DNA of 44,422 nt from an uncultured Alphaproteobacteria bacterium (GTDB lineage: Bacteria; Pseudomonadota; Alphaproteobacteria; RF32; CAG-239), in NCBI GenBank assembly GCA_904501925.1, contig CAJGCO010000014.1, forward strand, positions 1-44,422, given 5' to 3'. Below, in pieces: positions 14,243-22,363 of the stretch; position 1 is the stretch's first letter; each line of letters starts with the position of its first letter. Made by a program: the position numbers and the translations under genes. A model generated the notes under the pieces. The model was given only the letters and a program-made list of their open reading frames with translations, did no database searches and was not told the DNA's origin.

Positions 14243-14617
14243 TTAATCATCAATACCAAGAAAATCAATCTCAAAATCTCCCAACTCCCAAGAGTAATCG
14301 GTTTCGTAATACACACTATTCAACAATGTGTACATACCCATATCCTCAAAATCCTGCTCGGTAAAAGTACACTCATCTAAATTGAGAGTCCACTCATCAA
14401 TAAGGAATAGGTCATCGTGTCGGAGTACCTTAATGATATTACCCTCTTTATTTACCTTAAACTCCTCAATCTTAATACGCTCTCCCTTGATAATCAAATA
14501 GGGAATATCCTCATCGAGGTCATAAGACGACCAATCAAAGCATACTGCTCCATCATAAACACCCTCATCTTTGTGGAGGAGTTCTGCCAACTTTTTTACA
14601 ATCTCTCTTGTTTCCAT
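14243..14617 (-). CDS. acidic hypothetical protein, 124 aa
   Basis: Begins METREIVKKLAELLHKDEG, then a strongly acidic beta-rich body (DWSSYDLDEDIPYLII) ending DFEIDFLGIDD. The frame is open far upstream, but the promoter at 14646 fixes the ATG at 14617. First gene of a four-gene operon. Confidence 0.83.
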   Translation of the reverse strand: METREIVKKLAELLHKDEGVYDGAVCFDWSSYDLDEDIPYLIIKGERIKIEEFKVNKEGNIIKVLRHDDLFLIDEWTLNLDECTFTEQDFEDMGMYTLLNSVYYETDYSWELGDFEIDFLGIDD

Positions 14618-14645
14618 AGTTTTAATGTTATTAAGTTTAACGATG

Positions 14646-14677
14646 CAAAGATAAGTAATTTTTTTGAAATATCCAAA
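14646..14677 (-). promoter_or_regulatory. Bacteroides-type promoter
   Basis: -7 TATCTTTG (14646-14653), -33 TTTG (14674-14677), 20-nt spacer. Drives 14617, 14191, 13970 and 13462. Confidence 0.83.
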
Positions 14678-14700
14678 TTTTTTCATGGATTTTTTAATAA

Positions 14701-14718
14701 GGGACGCAAATGCGTCCC
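14701..14718. repeat. palindrome GTACGCANNTGCGTAC, copy 5 (centre AA)
   Basis: GGGACGC pairs perfectly with GCGTCCC. Both arms have lost the TA step of the consensus together, a paired change. It ends the operon of the 15090 gene. Confidence 0.78.
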
Positions 14719-14730
14719 CCATAGATGTTG

Positions 14731-15090
14731 TTACTCATCATCATTTGTTGAGAGATAAGGCAAATTGAGTTCATCAGCCCAAAACTCCAAACTTTCCCAG
14801 AAATACTCTTCAACCATAGTTTCTCCAATTTTTTGACTAATTCTGGATAATTGCTCATTGGAAAGACCACTTGCATCACGGTCAATAGCATCAAAGTCCT
14901 CTCTTGAAAGAATAACACATTTGAATCTATCCATAACCTCGATAGGTACAAAAATCATCTCGTTATCAGTTCCATCGTGGAATACCAGAGTATCATTATG
15001 TGCCTTAAACTTTTTATAAACAGCCAAGTCAGACTCATAAAAAATGTTATCCTTATTAGGCTTTACAAACTTTTCATACAATGCACTCAT
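14731..15090 (-). CDS. acidic hypothetical protein, 119 aa
   Basis: The middle resembles a phage early-protein layout: MIFVPIEVMDRFKCVILSRE, then AIDRDASGLSNEQLSRISQK, ending TMVEEYFWESLEFWADELNL. Mostly helical C-terminus, acidic. Last gene of the 16073 operon. Confidence 0.83.
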   Translation of the reverse strand: MSALYEKFVKPNKDNIFYESDLAVYKKFKAHNDTLVFHDGTDNEMIFVPIEVMDRFKCVILSREDFDAIDRDASGLSNEQLSRISQKIGETMVEEYFWESLEFWADELNLPYLSTNDDE

Positions 15091-15138
15091 AATTTTTTTG
15101 TTTTAATTGTTATTATTTAATATTTATCTCCGTTTTAA

Positions 15139-15429
15139 TCAATAATTTGTAAAATCACAATAACAATGTGCTTTTGGTAACATAGACTCTCTCATAAAGT
15201 TTCTTACCTGCTTTAATGTAGGTCGCTTATGCAAAGGCAACTCCTCTACCAAATTCCAAGCTGTGCCATCTTTATCTTTCCAATAACTTACCAAGAAGAT
15301 AGTTTTCTCTTTTCCCTTTTCCTTTGGCTCATTATCCCAGCACTCTTTGAAATTCTTGTACCAACCTGTATAATCACTTGTTTCGTACTTGAAAATCATA
15401 GTACCACCAAAAATATTCTTTATAGCCAT
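15139..15429 (-). CDS. hypothetical protein, 96 aa
   Basis: YTGWYKNFKECWDNEPKEKG, then TIFLVSYWKDKDGTAWNLV and a helix KRPTLKQVRNFMRE. No recognised family. Follows a GTACGC palindrome in its leader. Confidence 0.8.
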   Translation of the reverse strand: MAIKNIFGGTMIFKYETSDYTGWYKNFKECWDNEPKEKGKEKTIFLVSYWKDKDGTAWNLVEELPLHKRPTLKQVRNFMRESMLPKAHCYCDFTNY

Positions 15430-15446
15430 AGTTGTAATGTTTTAGT

Positions 15447-15462
15447 GTACGCAGGTGCGTAT
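15447..15462. repeat. palindrome GTACGCANNTGCGTAC, copy 6 (centre GG)
   Basis: Starts 1 nt after the stop of the 15808 gene and precedes the 15429 start by about 17 nt, so it is intercistronic. Confidence 0.75.
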
Positions 15463-15463
15463 A

Positions 15464-15808
15464 TTACTTATTATTGTTGAAATAATTATACACTACATCA
15501 TATACAAATACGATAGCATTTCCATCAAACTCACAAAGTTCATATTTCTCATCGTAATCCTCTACTCCGAGAACGATACGCATTGTCTTAATGCCGTAAA
15601 CATCAACCTGAATTAACTCTATTGAGTTGATGGTTACATTCTCAATACCATCATAACGACCATACATAGGTAGAATGAGGTTGTCATCATCATCAATATC
15701 TAAATCAATGATTGTAGTATTATGCTCCTTAAAAAGAGCAATTACCTCATTAAGACACTCTTCCTCAATGCGAGAAATCTCTGCGTGAAAATCCTTATAA
15801 GTATTCAT
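15464..15808 (-). CDS. acidic hypothetical protein, 114 aa
   Basis: N-terminal helix (FHAEISRIEEECLNEVIALF) and then beta strands with DIDDDDNLILPMYGR and VEDYDEKYELCEFDG. Second gene of the 16073 operon. No family recognised. Confidence 0.82.
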   Translation of the reverse strand: MNTYKDFHAEISRIEEECLNEVIALFKEHNTTIIDLDIDDDDNLILPMYGRYDGIENVTINSIELIQVDVYGIKTMRIVLGVEDYDEKYELCEFDGNAIVFVYDVVYNYFNNNK

Positions 15809-15823
15809 AATTTTAATTGTTTA

Positions 15824-16042
15824 TTAGTTCAACAAATAATTCTCCCAAATGTCCGTATCATACATATCGAATAACTCCTCATAATCCTCATCGTCAATCA
15901 ACTCCAACTCATACTCCAAGTCGGCGATATTCCCCCTTGAAAACTCCGTTGCCCAGAGTCTTTCATTACGGATAGAGTTTTCTACGCTATCACGATACAA
16001 CTCCCAATCTACATCTTTGTAGGTAATCTTTTTCTTTGTCAT
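15824..16042 (-). CDS. acidic hypothetical protein, 72 aa
   Basis: MTKKKITYKDVDWELYRDSV then ADLEYELELIDDEDYEELFD, strongly acidic at the C-terminus. The start at 16042 lies 31 nt from the promoter. The longer frame would start inside the promoter. Confidence 0.8.
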   Translation of the reverse strand: MTKKKITYKDVDWELYRDSVENSIRNERLWATEFSRGNIADLEYELELIDDEDYEELFDMYDTDIWENYLLN

Positions 16043-16072
16043 AATCTTATTAGTTTTATTGTTTAACGAGTG

Positions 16073-16104
16073 CAAAGATAAGTATAATTTTTGATATATC
16101 CAAA
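16073..16104 (-). promoter_or_regulatory. Bacteroides-type promoter
   Basis: -7 TATCTTTG (16073-16080), -33 TTTG (16101-16104), 20-nt spacer. Drives the four genes from 16042 down to 14731. Confidence 0.83.
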
Positions 16105-16120
16105 TATTTTGAAGATTATT

Positions 16121-16615
16121 TTAATATTGAATATCAAATTTATCAAAATACTTTTCATTATTCAAATCGTTATCCTCATCGCATTTTGCATCATAACCTC
16201 TCTCATTGAGTTTATGAATTGTAAAACTATGTGAGCCATCGTGATGAGCCGCCCATACATCAATAGCACCATCTTCGGTCTGCGTGATTGTAATATAATC
16301 ACAATTCTTAATACAAGCATAGATAGCCTTTTCCAATGTTGCAAAATGTGTTGCAACAATCTCAAAGTTACCATTCCAACGACCAACCTTACCTGTCACT
16401 ACACAATCAACATTGTTATCCTTATCGTGTTGGAGATTATAGATAAAGTCGTCCCAATACATATTTAGAGTATTCCACACCCAATTGTGAAATTTCTCAC
16501 TATCTCCAATAAAGTTTGAACAATTATTATCATAACACCAATCCTTAAAATCCTCATACCAATCATCATAATCTACATTGTGATTGTCGTAAATTACATA
16601 ACCCTTATTCTCCAT
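16121..16615 (-). CDS. acidic hypothetical protein, 164 aa
   Basis: Asp/Tyr/Trp-rich (NHNVDYDDWYEDFKDWCYDN) with a beta-rich centre and a terminal DEDNDLNNEKYFDKFDIQY. Single-gene unit. No motif recognised. Confidence 0.82.
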   Translation of the reverse strand: MENKGYVIYDNHNVDYDDWYEDFKDWCYDNNCSNFIGDSEKFHNWVWNTLNMYWDDFIYNLQHDKDNNVDCVVTGKVGRWNGNFEIVATHFATLEKAIYACIKNCDYITITQTEDGAIDVWAAHHDGSHSFTIHKLNERGYDAKCDEDNDLNNEKYFDKFDIQY

Positions 16616-16661
16616 AGTCTTAAATGTTTTAATTGTTATTATTTCTTTTTCTTTGATAGTA

Positions 16662-16693
16662 CAAAGGTAATACAAAAAAATGAATTATGCAAA
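16662..16693 (-). promoter_or_regulatory. Bacteroides-type promoter
   Basis: -7 TACCTTTG (16662-16669), -33 TTTG (16690-16693), 20-nt spacer. Drives the 164-aa gene, 47 nt away. Confidence 0.82.
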
Positions 16694-16761
16694 TTTTTGG
16701 GGATAAAAATACAAAAAATGTACCCCCAATTTTGGGAGTACACCACTAACAATTAAAACTA

Positions 16762-17040
16762 TTATAAACAATCAACACTATGTATCTTATAAGTAGCATA
16801 GAGATTTATATTTTTTCGATGTTGCAGGGCAATTTCAGTATCATACTTACGATAAGCAATATAATTCTTATCATCTGCCCACTCATCATCTTCATCAATT
16901 TCACAATCCTCATCAGCACACTTTTCCATTTCTGCTTTCAACTTTTCAATATCAGTTGAAACAGCAATTGTGGTTGCATAAGGGGTACAATTATCATAAC
17001 CCTCATAGCAATATGTAAGAGCAAACATTTTCTTATCCAT
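16762..17040 (-). CDS. acidic hypothetical protein, 92 aa
   Basis: FALTYCYEGYDNCTPYATTI, a helix IEKLKAEMEKC and an acidic loop CEIDEDDEWADD. The layout resembles small phage proteins with a strand, a D-IEKL helix and a terminal strand. Third gene of the 17910 operon. Confidence 0.8.
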   Translation of the reverse strand: MDKKMFALTYCYEGYDNCTPYATTIAVSTDIEKLKAEMEKCADEDCEIDEDDEWADDKNYIAYRKYDTEIALQHRKNINLYATYKIHSVDCL

Positions 17041-17063
17041 AGTTAATAAAATTTTTAAGTTAA

Positions 17064-17570
17064 TTACTCAACATCTTCATTTTTGTCAATAAACACAACC
17101 TCAATAGCAATAGTGTTACCATTACGAACACGGCTGAAAACATCATAACAACCATCGCCAAAACCACTTGAAGAAATAAATGATTTTCTATCTGCAATAT
17201 GTGTGTTCTTTTTAGAACACCAAGCACACACATTCTTTTCGTACCAATCATCATCAACATTGTCATTATGATATTTGTCATAATAATCAATATCGCTAAT
17301 ACTCATAGTACCACTATCAACACCAACACAACCCTCATCAAAAGCATACTCATTAAGTACACTAATATCGTAGTCTTTATGAATAGCAACCATTCTTGCT
17401 ACTCTCTTACCCCAATCGCCCTCATCGGAAATCTCTACGAAACAATTATAAAGACCATCTTCAATACCATCAATAAGCATATTATGCTTACAATCAGTTT
17501 CATAACAAGGGTCGCTAATAAGTACTTCATTGTTGATGAATATGCTACCTACTCGTTTCAAGTTGTTCAT
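17064..17570 (-). CDS. DUF4241-like protein, 168 aa
   Basis: Landmarks of the DUF4241 pattern: VGSIFINNEVLISDPCYE, GLYNCFVEISDEGDWGKRVA, and GCVGVDSGTMSISDIDYYDK, where VDSG plus a following D/Y motif is the signature. The fold is probably all-beta. Function is unknown to me. Middle gene of the 17910 operon. Confidence 0.75.
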   Translation of the reverse strand: MNNLKRVGSIFINNEVLISDPCYETDCKHNMLIDGIEDGLYNCFVEISDEGDWGKRVARMVAIHKDYDISVLNEYAFDEGCVGVDSGTMSISDIDYYDKYHNDNVDDDWYEKNVCAWCSKKNTHIADRKSFISSSGFGDGCYDVFSRVRNGNTIAIEVVFIDKNEDVE

Positions 17571-17581
17571 AATTTTAATTT

Positions 17582-17869
17582 TTATGAATACATATCAAAA
17601 TTATCTCTTACCTCTACGCAACCAATATCCAGCGTACAATTTCCGTAGTAAATAAGAATATCAATACTCCTATCACTTGTAGTAAATGCGTCAAGCATTA
17701 CATAATCATCATCGCCATCTGCACCATCATCAATTTTACTATCATAAACCTCAACTGATTTACCAATAATCTCGGCTAACAATTTCTCCGTATGGTTAAT
17801 GCCACCATACTCGGTATCAACCAACTTGTCATAAATCTTCTCCTTAATCTCATAAAAAGTCTTGTTCAT
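17582..17869 (-). CDS. acidic hypothetical protein, 95 aa
   Basis: MNKTFYEIKEKIYDKLVDTE, then KIDDGADGDDDYVMLDAF and beta strands. The ATG at 17869 is chosen because the open frame upstream runs into the promoter at 17910. Confidence 0.82.
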   Translation of the reverse strand: MNKTFYEIKEKIYDKLVDTEYGGINHTEKLLAEIIGKSVEVYDSKIDDGADGDDDYVMLDAFTTSDRSIDILIYYGNCTLDIGCVEVRDNFDMYS

Positions 17870-17909
17870 AGTTAAAATGTTTTTAATTGTTTTACTTAAT
17901 TTTGATATG

Positions 17910-17941
17910 CAAAGATAAGTATAATTTTTCAATTATGCAAA
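17910..17941 (-). promoter_or_regulatory. Bacteroides-type promoter
   Basis: -7 TATCTTTG (17910-17917), -33 TTTG (17938-17941), 20-nt spacer. Drives 17869, 17570 and 17040. Confidence 0.83.
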
Positions 17942-18580
17942 TTTATGACCATATTTTTTTGAAATTTCCTCAAACTCCTCATCAGTCATATCCTCATAGT
18001 ATCGCATACCCATTTGGACTGCAATTTCTTCCATTTCTCTCCAAAATGCTATATCCAAATCTTCATCTATATTTGCAGATGGGTCATTGAAATACTTTTC
18101 CAATTCTCTATCAGTATATCCATAATTGGAGTTCAACATTTGATAAATCAAACGAGCAAGTTCAGCCATCTTTTCATCATCAAACTCTCCTGCATACATA
18201 GGTGCTGGCATATTCTCATAATCTCCACGACTGACAATATCCAAACCTAAACAATGAAAATAAGTATCGTATGTTTCGTACAACTCATAACACTTACTAC
18301 AATAAGGCGCACCCTCATCAGTGAATGATAGGTCATCTTGAAGAAACAATTTACCACATCTATCACAATAGCAAAATGTTTCTGCATAGGATAGAGTACC
18401 ACCGACACCGTGTTCAGTTACATCTTTAAGAATATAACCCTCATTTGATAATTCTTCATAGAGTCCTCTTTCTGCATCTATGATAGGCGCATAAACATCA
18501 TATACATTACCCTCTGGGTTACGATAAATGTCTTTTGTAATAGGGTTATAAAAAACCGTAAACATTATTTGCTCATTCAT
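17933..18580 (-). CDS. zinc-ribbon phage protein, 215 aa
   Basis: Beta-rich N-terminus (FTVFYNPITKDIYRN), then CYCDRCGKLF at about 95-104 and PYCSKCYELYE about 20 residues later, a Cys4 ribbon, and an acidic helical C-terminus (YEDMTDEEFEEISKKYGHKF). The frame also opens at 18625, but the promoter there makes 18580 the start. The gene end overlaps the next promoter's -33 box. Function unknown. Confidence 0.84.
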   Translation of the reverse strand: MNEQIMFTVFYNPITKDIYRNPEGNVYDVYAPIIDAERGLYEELSNEGYILKDVTEHGVGGTLSYAETFCYCDRCGKLFLQDDLSFTDEGAPYCSKCYELYETYDTYFHCLGLDIVSRGDYENMPAPMYAGEFDDEKMAELARLIYQMLNSNYGYTDRELEKYFNDPSANIDEDLDIAFWREMEEIAVQMGMRYYEDMTDEEFEEISKKYGHKFA

Positions 18581-18622
18581 AATCTTAATTGTTTTATTTG
18601 TTATTAACTTATTTTGTTGGTA

Positions 18623-18654
18623 CAAAGATAAGCATAATTTTTGACATTTCCAAA
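18623..18654 (-). promoter_or_regulatory. Bacteroides-type promoter
   Basis: -7 TATCTTTG (18623-18630), -33 TTTG (18651-18654), 20-nt spacer. Directly abuts the terminator at 18656. Confidence 0.84.
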
Positions 18655-18655
18655 T

Positions 18656-18686
18656 AAAAAAGGGATTATTTTTACATAACCCCTAT
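18656..18686 (-). terminator. intrinsic terminator abutting the next promoter
   Basis: AGGGGTTAT pairs with ATAATCCCT (one G-U), followed on the minus strand by TTTTTTA, which runs into the -33 TTTG of the 18623 promoter. Confidence 0.83.
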
Positions 18687-18690
18687 TTTT

Positions 18691-18924
18691 TTAATCCCAC
18701 TCTTTGTCATACTCTGCATCGTATGGCATTTCATAATCAACATCAACTTCCTCGATACTATCAAACTCATTGATATTATTTTTCAATCGGGGAATTGCTA
18801 CCCTAACTGCATCTTCCCAACTACTCATAGGAATTGCATCAGTTTCCTCGTTGAAATCATCATCAACATCAACGACAACTCTTGTCATTACGCTTGCCTT
18901 AACCAATAATGCTACTTTCTTCAT
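18691..18924 (-). CDS. acidic hypothetical protein, 77 aa
   Basis: KKVALLVKASVMTRVVVDVDDDF begins as a strand pair, followed by a helix WEDAVRVAIPRLKNNI and an acidic end (VDVDYEMPYDAEYDKEWD). Last gene of the 19897 operon, just ahead of a terminator. Confidence 0.82.
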   Translation of the reverse strand: MKKVALLVKASVMTRVVVDVDDDFNEETDAIPMSSWEDAVRVAIPRLKNNINEFDSIEEVDVDYEMPYDAEYDKEWD

Positions 18925-18927
18925 AAC

Positions 18928-19068
18928 TTACATCTTTTCAATTTCAATTGTTTCTCCCAATTCTTTTGCTAACTTTCGTAGTTCTTTAATCTTACTTTTT
19001 GGTACGCTATGTGTTGAACGATAGCAAAAGCCGTTACTATACCAATGTACCCAATATAAAGTTTCCAT
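18928..19068 (-). CDS. micro-protein, 46 aa
   Basis: METLYWVHWYSNGFCYRSTH followed by a basic helix PKSKIKELRKLAKELG. It starts with a conserved-type leader and ends 3 nt before the next ATG. Function unknown. Confidence 0.72.
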   Translation of the reverse strand: METLYWVHWYSNGFCYRSTHSVPKSKIKELRKLAKELGETIEIEKM

Positions 19069-19077
19069 AATTATTTT

Positions 19078-19275
19078 TTAATTAAACTCTCTATAAAGAG
19101 ATAGTTTCTGTTTGCAATTCAATTTATTCCAATACTCATCACACGCATCTACGAAATCTTGATAACCATCTTCGGGAGAAAATGTGTACTGACAATAACC
19201 TGTAACAAACTCCATTGTCTTAAAATCGCAATTTCCCCACCACTCATCAAGTTGTGCTTTTGTCATTCGTGCCAT
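19078..19275 (-). CDS. hypothetical protein, 65 aa
   Basis: MARMTKAQLDEWWGNCDF, then FSPEDGYQDFVDACDEYWNK and KQKLSLYREFN, helical. An internal ATG at 19266 is an alternative start. Second gene of the 19897 operon. Confidence 0.78.
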   Translation of the reverse strand: MARMTKAQLDEWWGNCDFKTMEFVTGYCQYTFSPEDGYQDFVDACDEYWNKLNCKQKLSLYREFN

Positions 19276-19294
19276 AGTTCTTTTATTTTAATTG

Positions 19295-19855
19295 TTAATA
19301 TGCTCTCTCAAAAAATTCGTAACCAACCTCTGTTACATACATTGTATTGCCACTATTATCCTTGTTTCTGTGCATCAGTACATAGATGTCAAAATCTCCA
19401 CCAATTACATCTTGCTCACTTGTGAACATATAGTTCCAATCACTTGCAGTTTCATCTTCAACATCAAGATAACCCAACTCAATGTGAATTTCCTCTCCAC
19501 CAAAGATTTCGGAAAGTTTCTTCTCCAAAGATTCTACACTAAATCTATTATGAACAAGTTTCTCCAATTTATTGATAATACTTACTTGTTGCTGATATGG
19601 AGTATTAGGATTAGGACTATAATTATCAACATCGTGTTGATGAATAAAATCCTCTAACATATCTATAAACATATCCTGCTCATACTTGTCATCGTAATCA
19701 AAATTACAATAAAAATCTCCCACATATTCCCCATAGCCACACTCATCATCATATTGTGTCGCTTTATAAACCTCATAATAAGATTTATCATCCTCACAAC
19801 AATAAGCATAACGAAGAACAAAATCGCCATAATCAGTTTCAATTCTATAACTCAT
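19295..19855 (-). CDS. acidic hypothetical protein, 186 aa
   Basis: RIETDYGDFVLRYAYCCEDD, an EYVGDFYCNFDYDDKY segment, a helical middle and a beta-rich end (GDFDIYVLMHRNKDNS). Strongly acidic. No motif recognised. First gene of a four-gene operon. Confidence 0.84.
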   Translation of the reverse strand: MSYRIETDYGDFVLRYAYCCEDDKSYYEVYKATQYDDECGYGEYVGDFYCNFDYDDKYEQDMFIDMLEDFIHQHDVDNYSPNPNTPYQQQVSIINKLEKLVHNRFSVESLEKKLSEIFGGEEIHIELGYLDVEDETASDWNYMFTSEQDVIGGDFDIYVLMHRNKDNSGNTMYVTEVGYEFFERAY

Positions 19856-19896
19856 AGTTTTAATTATTTAATTTGTTTAACTTAATTTTGATAGTG

Positions 19897-19928
19897 CAAA
19901 GATAAGTATAATTTTTGATATTTCCAAA
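19897..19928 (-). promoter_or_regulatory. Bacteroides-type promoter
   Basis: -7 TATCTTTG (19897-19904), -33 TTTG (19925-19928), 20-nt spacer. Drives 19855, 19275, 19068 and 18924. Confidence 0.84.
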
Positions 19929-19932
19929 TATT

Positions 19933-20244
19933 TTAACACTTATTTTTGAACAATTCATTCAAAATAACTGCTGATGTGATATTATGATAATCTTCCATAT
20001 ACTCATTTCGTTTCATTACATAGAAATTATCAATAGCAGTAAGATAATCTACATCATACAACTCGGAGAAATCACATTTTACTTGTCGTGGCATAGGATA
20101 TTTCATATCAAACTCCTCTGCCCAATACTTAATCTTCATAAAGAGTTCTCTACTATCCTCAATAAAACGAGTTAGGTCATCTTGTCCAGCGAGAAATGAA
20201 AGGTCATAAATAATCTCTGCAAAAAGGCTTTCGTGTCGTGTCAT
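19933..20244 (-). CDS. hypothetical protein, 103 aa
   Basis: All-helical appearance (ESLFAEIIYDLSFLAGQDD, then FIEDSRELFMKIKYWAEEFD). The end coincides with the next promoter's upstream flank. Second gene of the 20622 operon. Confidence 0.81.
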   Translation of the reverse strand: MTRHESLFAEIIYDLSFLAGQDDLTRFIEDSRELFMKIKYWAEEFDMKYPMPRQVKCDFSELYDVDYLTAIDNFYVMKRNEYMEDYHNITSAVILNELFKNKC

Positions 20245-20258
20245 AATTTTAATAGTTT

Positions 20259-20594
20259 TTACTTGTTAAAAATATTTTGAAAAAAGAATGTCATTGAATT
20301 AGGAGAAACAATATCCTCTCTTGTACAATGTCTTACCCAAGAATAATCCTCACAACAATTAAACCAATCCCAAAGGTTTTCCTTACTATCATAATCAATA
20401 GCAGGGATTGCAGGGTCGCCCTCACTTTGCAACTCATCAAGATAACTTGCATAACCCTCAAAGAATGAACAAACATCATTAGGGTAGAAATCAAATGAGT
20501 TATTATAATCCGAAATAAACATACTATAAAGTACAATCTCATTACGGAGTTTCCACAACTCATCAGCAGTTAAATTTTCAAATTTCTTTTTCAT
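20259..20594 (-). CDS. hypothetical protein, 111 aa, Bacteroidota mobile-element family
   Basis: The pattern LTADELWKLRNEIVLYSMFI, SDYNNSFDF, VCSFFEGYASYLDEL and a closing Trp-rich SKENLWDWFNCCEDYSWVRH recurs in small proteins of Bacteroidota phages and plasmids as I know them (role unknown). The start at 20594 follows the promoter by 28 nt. Confidence 0.82.
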   Translation of the reverse strand: MKKKFENLTADELWKLRNEIVLYSMFISDYNNSFDFYPNDVCSFFEGYASYLDELQSEGDPAIPAIDYDSKENLWDWFNCCEDYSWVRHCTREDIVSPNSMTFFFQNIFNK

Positions 20595-20621
20595 AGTCTT
20601 AATTGTTTTATTTCGATAGTG

Positions 20622-20653
20622 CAAAGATAATACAAAAAAATGAGAATTCCAAA
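20622..20653 (-). promoter_or_regulatory. Bacteroides-type promoter
   Basis: -7 TATCTTTG (20622-20629), -33 TTTG (20650-20653), 20-nt spacer. Abuts the terminator at 20655. Confidence 0.83.
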
Positions 20654-20654
20654 T

Positions 20655-20685
20655 AAAAAGAGGATTATTTTTCAATAACCCTCAT
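20655..20685 (-). terminator. intrinsic terminator abutting the next promoter
   Basis: GAGGGTTATT pairs with AATAATCCTC with a GAAA loop, followed by TTTTTA and then the -33 TTTG. Confidence 0.83.
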
Positions 20686-20690
20686 TTTTT

Positions 20691-20978
20691 TTAATCCAAG
20701 TCAAACTCCTCACAAAGTTCCCCACTATAAGGAGAGTAAATAGTACCACTCTCTACTGCACCCGACTCTACAGCAAACAATCCACTATGCTTATCATAAT
20801 ACAATTCACACTCCATTTCAAAAGTTGGATTGTCTTTCTCTGCATCGTGAATAGATGGGTAACAACCCTGCTCTACCAACTCCTCAATCTTATTATTATA
20901 TGCAATAGGGTACTGCTCTTTATCAATAATGATAATAATACCCTCATAGTTATCCGCATTATTTAACTTTACTGCCAT
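20691..20978 (-). CDS. acidic hypothetical protein, 95 aa
   Basis: NYEGIIIIIDKEQYPIAYNN then a helix and CELYYDKHSGLFAVESGAVE, beta-rich and acidic at the end (ELCEEFDLD). Third gene of the 21510 operon. Confidence 0.81.
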   Translation of the reverse strand: MAVKLNNADNYEGIIIIIDKEQYPIAYNNKIEELVEQGCYPSIHDAEKDNPTFEMECELYYDKHSGLFAVESGAVESGTIYSPYSGELCEEFDLD

Positions 20979-21000
20979 ATTTATAAAAGTTTTTAATTAT

Positions 21001-21207
21001 TTAACAAAAATCTAAATCGTATCTCCATTGAAGAACTTTCTCCATATCAGTTGCTAACTCATCAAACTTTTGTTCATCAAGTTTGGTTTTCATCGCTGGA
21101 GTATTGTTTATATAATCCTTAATATACTTTTTATATTTAAGGCTTATACTACAACCTCTATTCTCCATTATTTCAATAACCTTTGTTGTTGGTAATTTTT
21201 TAGCCAT
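21001..21207 (-). CDS. hypothetical protein, 68 aa
   Basis: Helical and fairly basic in its first half (AKKLPTTKVIEIMENRGCSI), with a D/E-rich second half. Starts 4 nt after the preceding stop in the 21510 operon. Confidence 0.78.
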   Translation of the reverse strand: MAKKLPTTKVIEIMENRGCSISLKYKKYIKDYINNTPAMKTKLDEQKFDELATDMEKVLQWRYDLDFC

Positions 21208-21211
21208 AATT

Positions 21212-21478
21212 TTAATTGTTTAATAGTTTATTTGTACTAATATTCCAAGAAAAATGAATTAGACTATCTGGTGTATTCACATACATTTCAATATTTGATG
21301 ACATTGTATTATAAGTAATCTTTGTACCTTTGGCTTGTTTATGTACATCATATAAGACAGCATAGTCAGCAAACATCTTATCGTTTAATGTTTGAAAATC
21401 TTTTGATATAGATGTTTCAACTTTTTTTAGACTACCATTAACTACCTTAATAAAGGTCAATACATAAATTTTATCCAT
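21212..21478 (-). CDS. hypothetical protein, 88 aa
   Basis: MDKIYVLTFIKVVNGSLKKV, then a helix and beta strands. No motif. First gene of the 21510 operon. Confidence 0.8.
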   Translation of the reverse strand: MDKIYVLTFIKVVNGSLKKVETSISKDFQTLNDKMFADYAVLYDVHKQAKGTKITYNTMSSNIEMYVNTPDSLIHFSWNISTNKLLNN

Positions 21479-21509
21479 ATTCTTAATTGTTTATTAGTTT
21501 AACGATATG

Positions 21510-21541
21510 CAAAGATAAGTATAATTTTTGAAATATCCAAA
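21510..21541 (-). promoter_or_regulatory. Bacteroides-type promoter
   Basis: -7 TATCTTTG (21510-21517), -33 TTTG (21538-21541), 20-nt spacer. Drives 21478, 21207 and 20978. Confidence 0.84.
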
Positions 21542-21546
21542 TAATT

Positions 21547-21978
21547 TTAATACTTATTTCGCTCAATCATTTCTTTTTTGAAATTATCAATAAAATTAGT
21601 ACCAAGTATCATAGACAAACTACCATTGGTTATATCATCTTTTGCCTTTAACCAATTACAAACCTTTTCCAAAGATACCATTTCCTGCTCATCAACTACT
21701 TTGTAAACATCAATAAAGAAATCACAATAATCTCCCTCACGCATTTCATTTAACACACTAATACTGCTCGGAATATCATATACAATAGCAAAATCTTTAC
21801 TCAATGTAAATTGAGGATTAAGATGTTTAATGTCGTCAAGATTATACATTTCAGCCTCTACCTTATAGAAATGTCCCTTATCAACCTTATAGTTGAAAAT
21901 AACCTCATCAGCAGGGGAATTAAACATCATCTTCAAATCTTCAAGGTCATTAAAATAACCAATGTGCAAAAGTACCAT
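21547..21978 (-). CDS. hypothetical protein, 143 aa
   Basis: VLLHIGYFNDLEDLKMMFNS, then FNYKVDKGHFYKVEAEMYNL and a helical C-terminus with SLEKVCNWLKAKDD. Single-gene unit. Function unknown. Confidence 0.82.
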   Translation of the reverse strand: MVLLHIGYFNDLEDLKMMFNSPADEVIFNYKVDKGHFYKVEAEMYNLDDIKHLNPQFTLSKDFAIVYDIPSSISVLNEMREGDYCDFFIDVYKVVDEQEMVSLEKVCNWLKAKDDITNGSLSMILGTNFIDNFKKEMIERNKY

Positions 21979-22015
21979 AGTTTTATTAGTTTAATTTGTT
22001 TAACTTATCTGGGTA

Positions 22016-22047
22016 CAAAGGTAAGCATAATTTTTGACAATTCCAAA
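22016..22047 (-). promoter_or_regulatory. Bacteroides-type promoter
   Basis: -7 TACCTTTG (22016-22023), -33 TTTG (22044-22047), 20-nt spacer. Sits 9 nt beyond the T run of the 22057 terminator. Confidence 0.83.
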
Positions 22048-22056
22048 TATTTTAAC

Positions 22057-22091
22057 AAAAAAATGCTAGAGAAATTTTATTTTCCCTAGCA
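22057..22091 (-). terminator. intrinsic terminator of the tRNA-Lys/Glu operon
   Basis: TGCTAGGGAAA pairs with TTTCTCTAGCA (one G-U), followed on the minus strand by TTTTTTTG. Confidence 0.86.
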
Positions 22092-22112
22092 CTCGTTAAA
22101 CAATTAAAACCT

Positions 22113-22349
22113 TTAAGTATGTATATCAAAAAATGTCTTGTTATCAATGTGTTCTTGAATTACTTCAAGATTTTCTTTACGCCATATTGATTGAACATTT
22201 ATGTCTTCAATATCACGATATAATCCCATTTTATAACTTTCACTTATAATCTCTGGTATCAATGTATCTTCATTACATCTTACCATGAAACGATATAGTT
22301 CTTTATCATTATAATTTGGAACAATTATTTCATAATGCGCTTTATTCAT
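22113..22349 (-). CDS. hypothetical protein, 78 aa
   Basis: NKAHYEIIVPNYNDKELYRF, a beta strand, a helix and DIEDINVQSIWRKENLEVIQ. Lies 14 nt after tRNA-Glu and is read from the tRNA promoter, an arrangement like the one holding Tad2. Confidence 0.8.
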   Translation of the reverse strand: MNKAHYEIIVPNYNDKELYRFMVRCNEDTLIPEIISESYKMGLYRDIEDINVQSIWRKENLEVIQEHIDNKTFFDIHT

Positions 22350-22363
22350 AAAATTATATTTTG

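Noticed and set aside
14417..14758. Plus-strand open frames across the island
   Set aside because: They are antisense to minus-strand genes with promoters and leaders, and read as low-complexity Leu/Ile/Phe-rich sequence.
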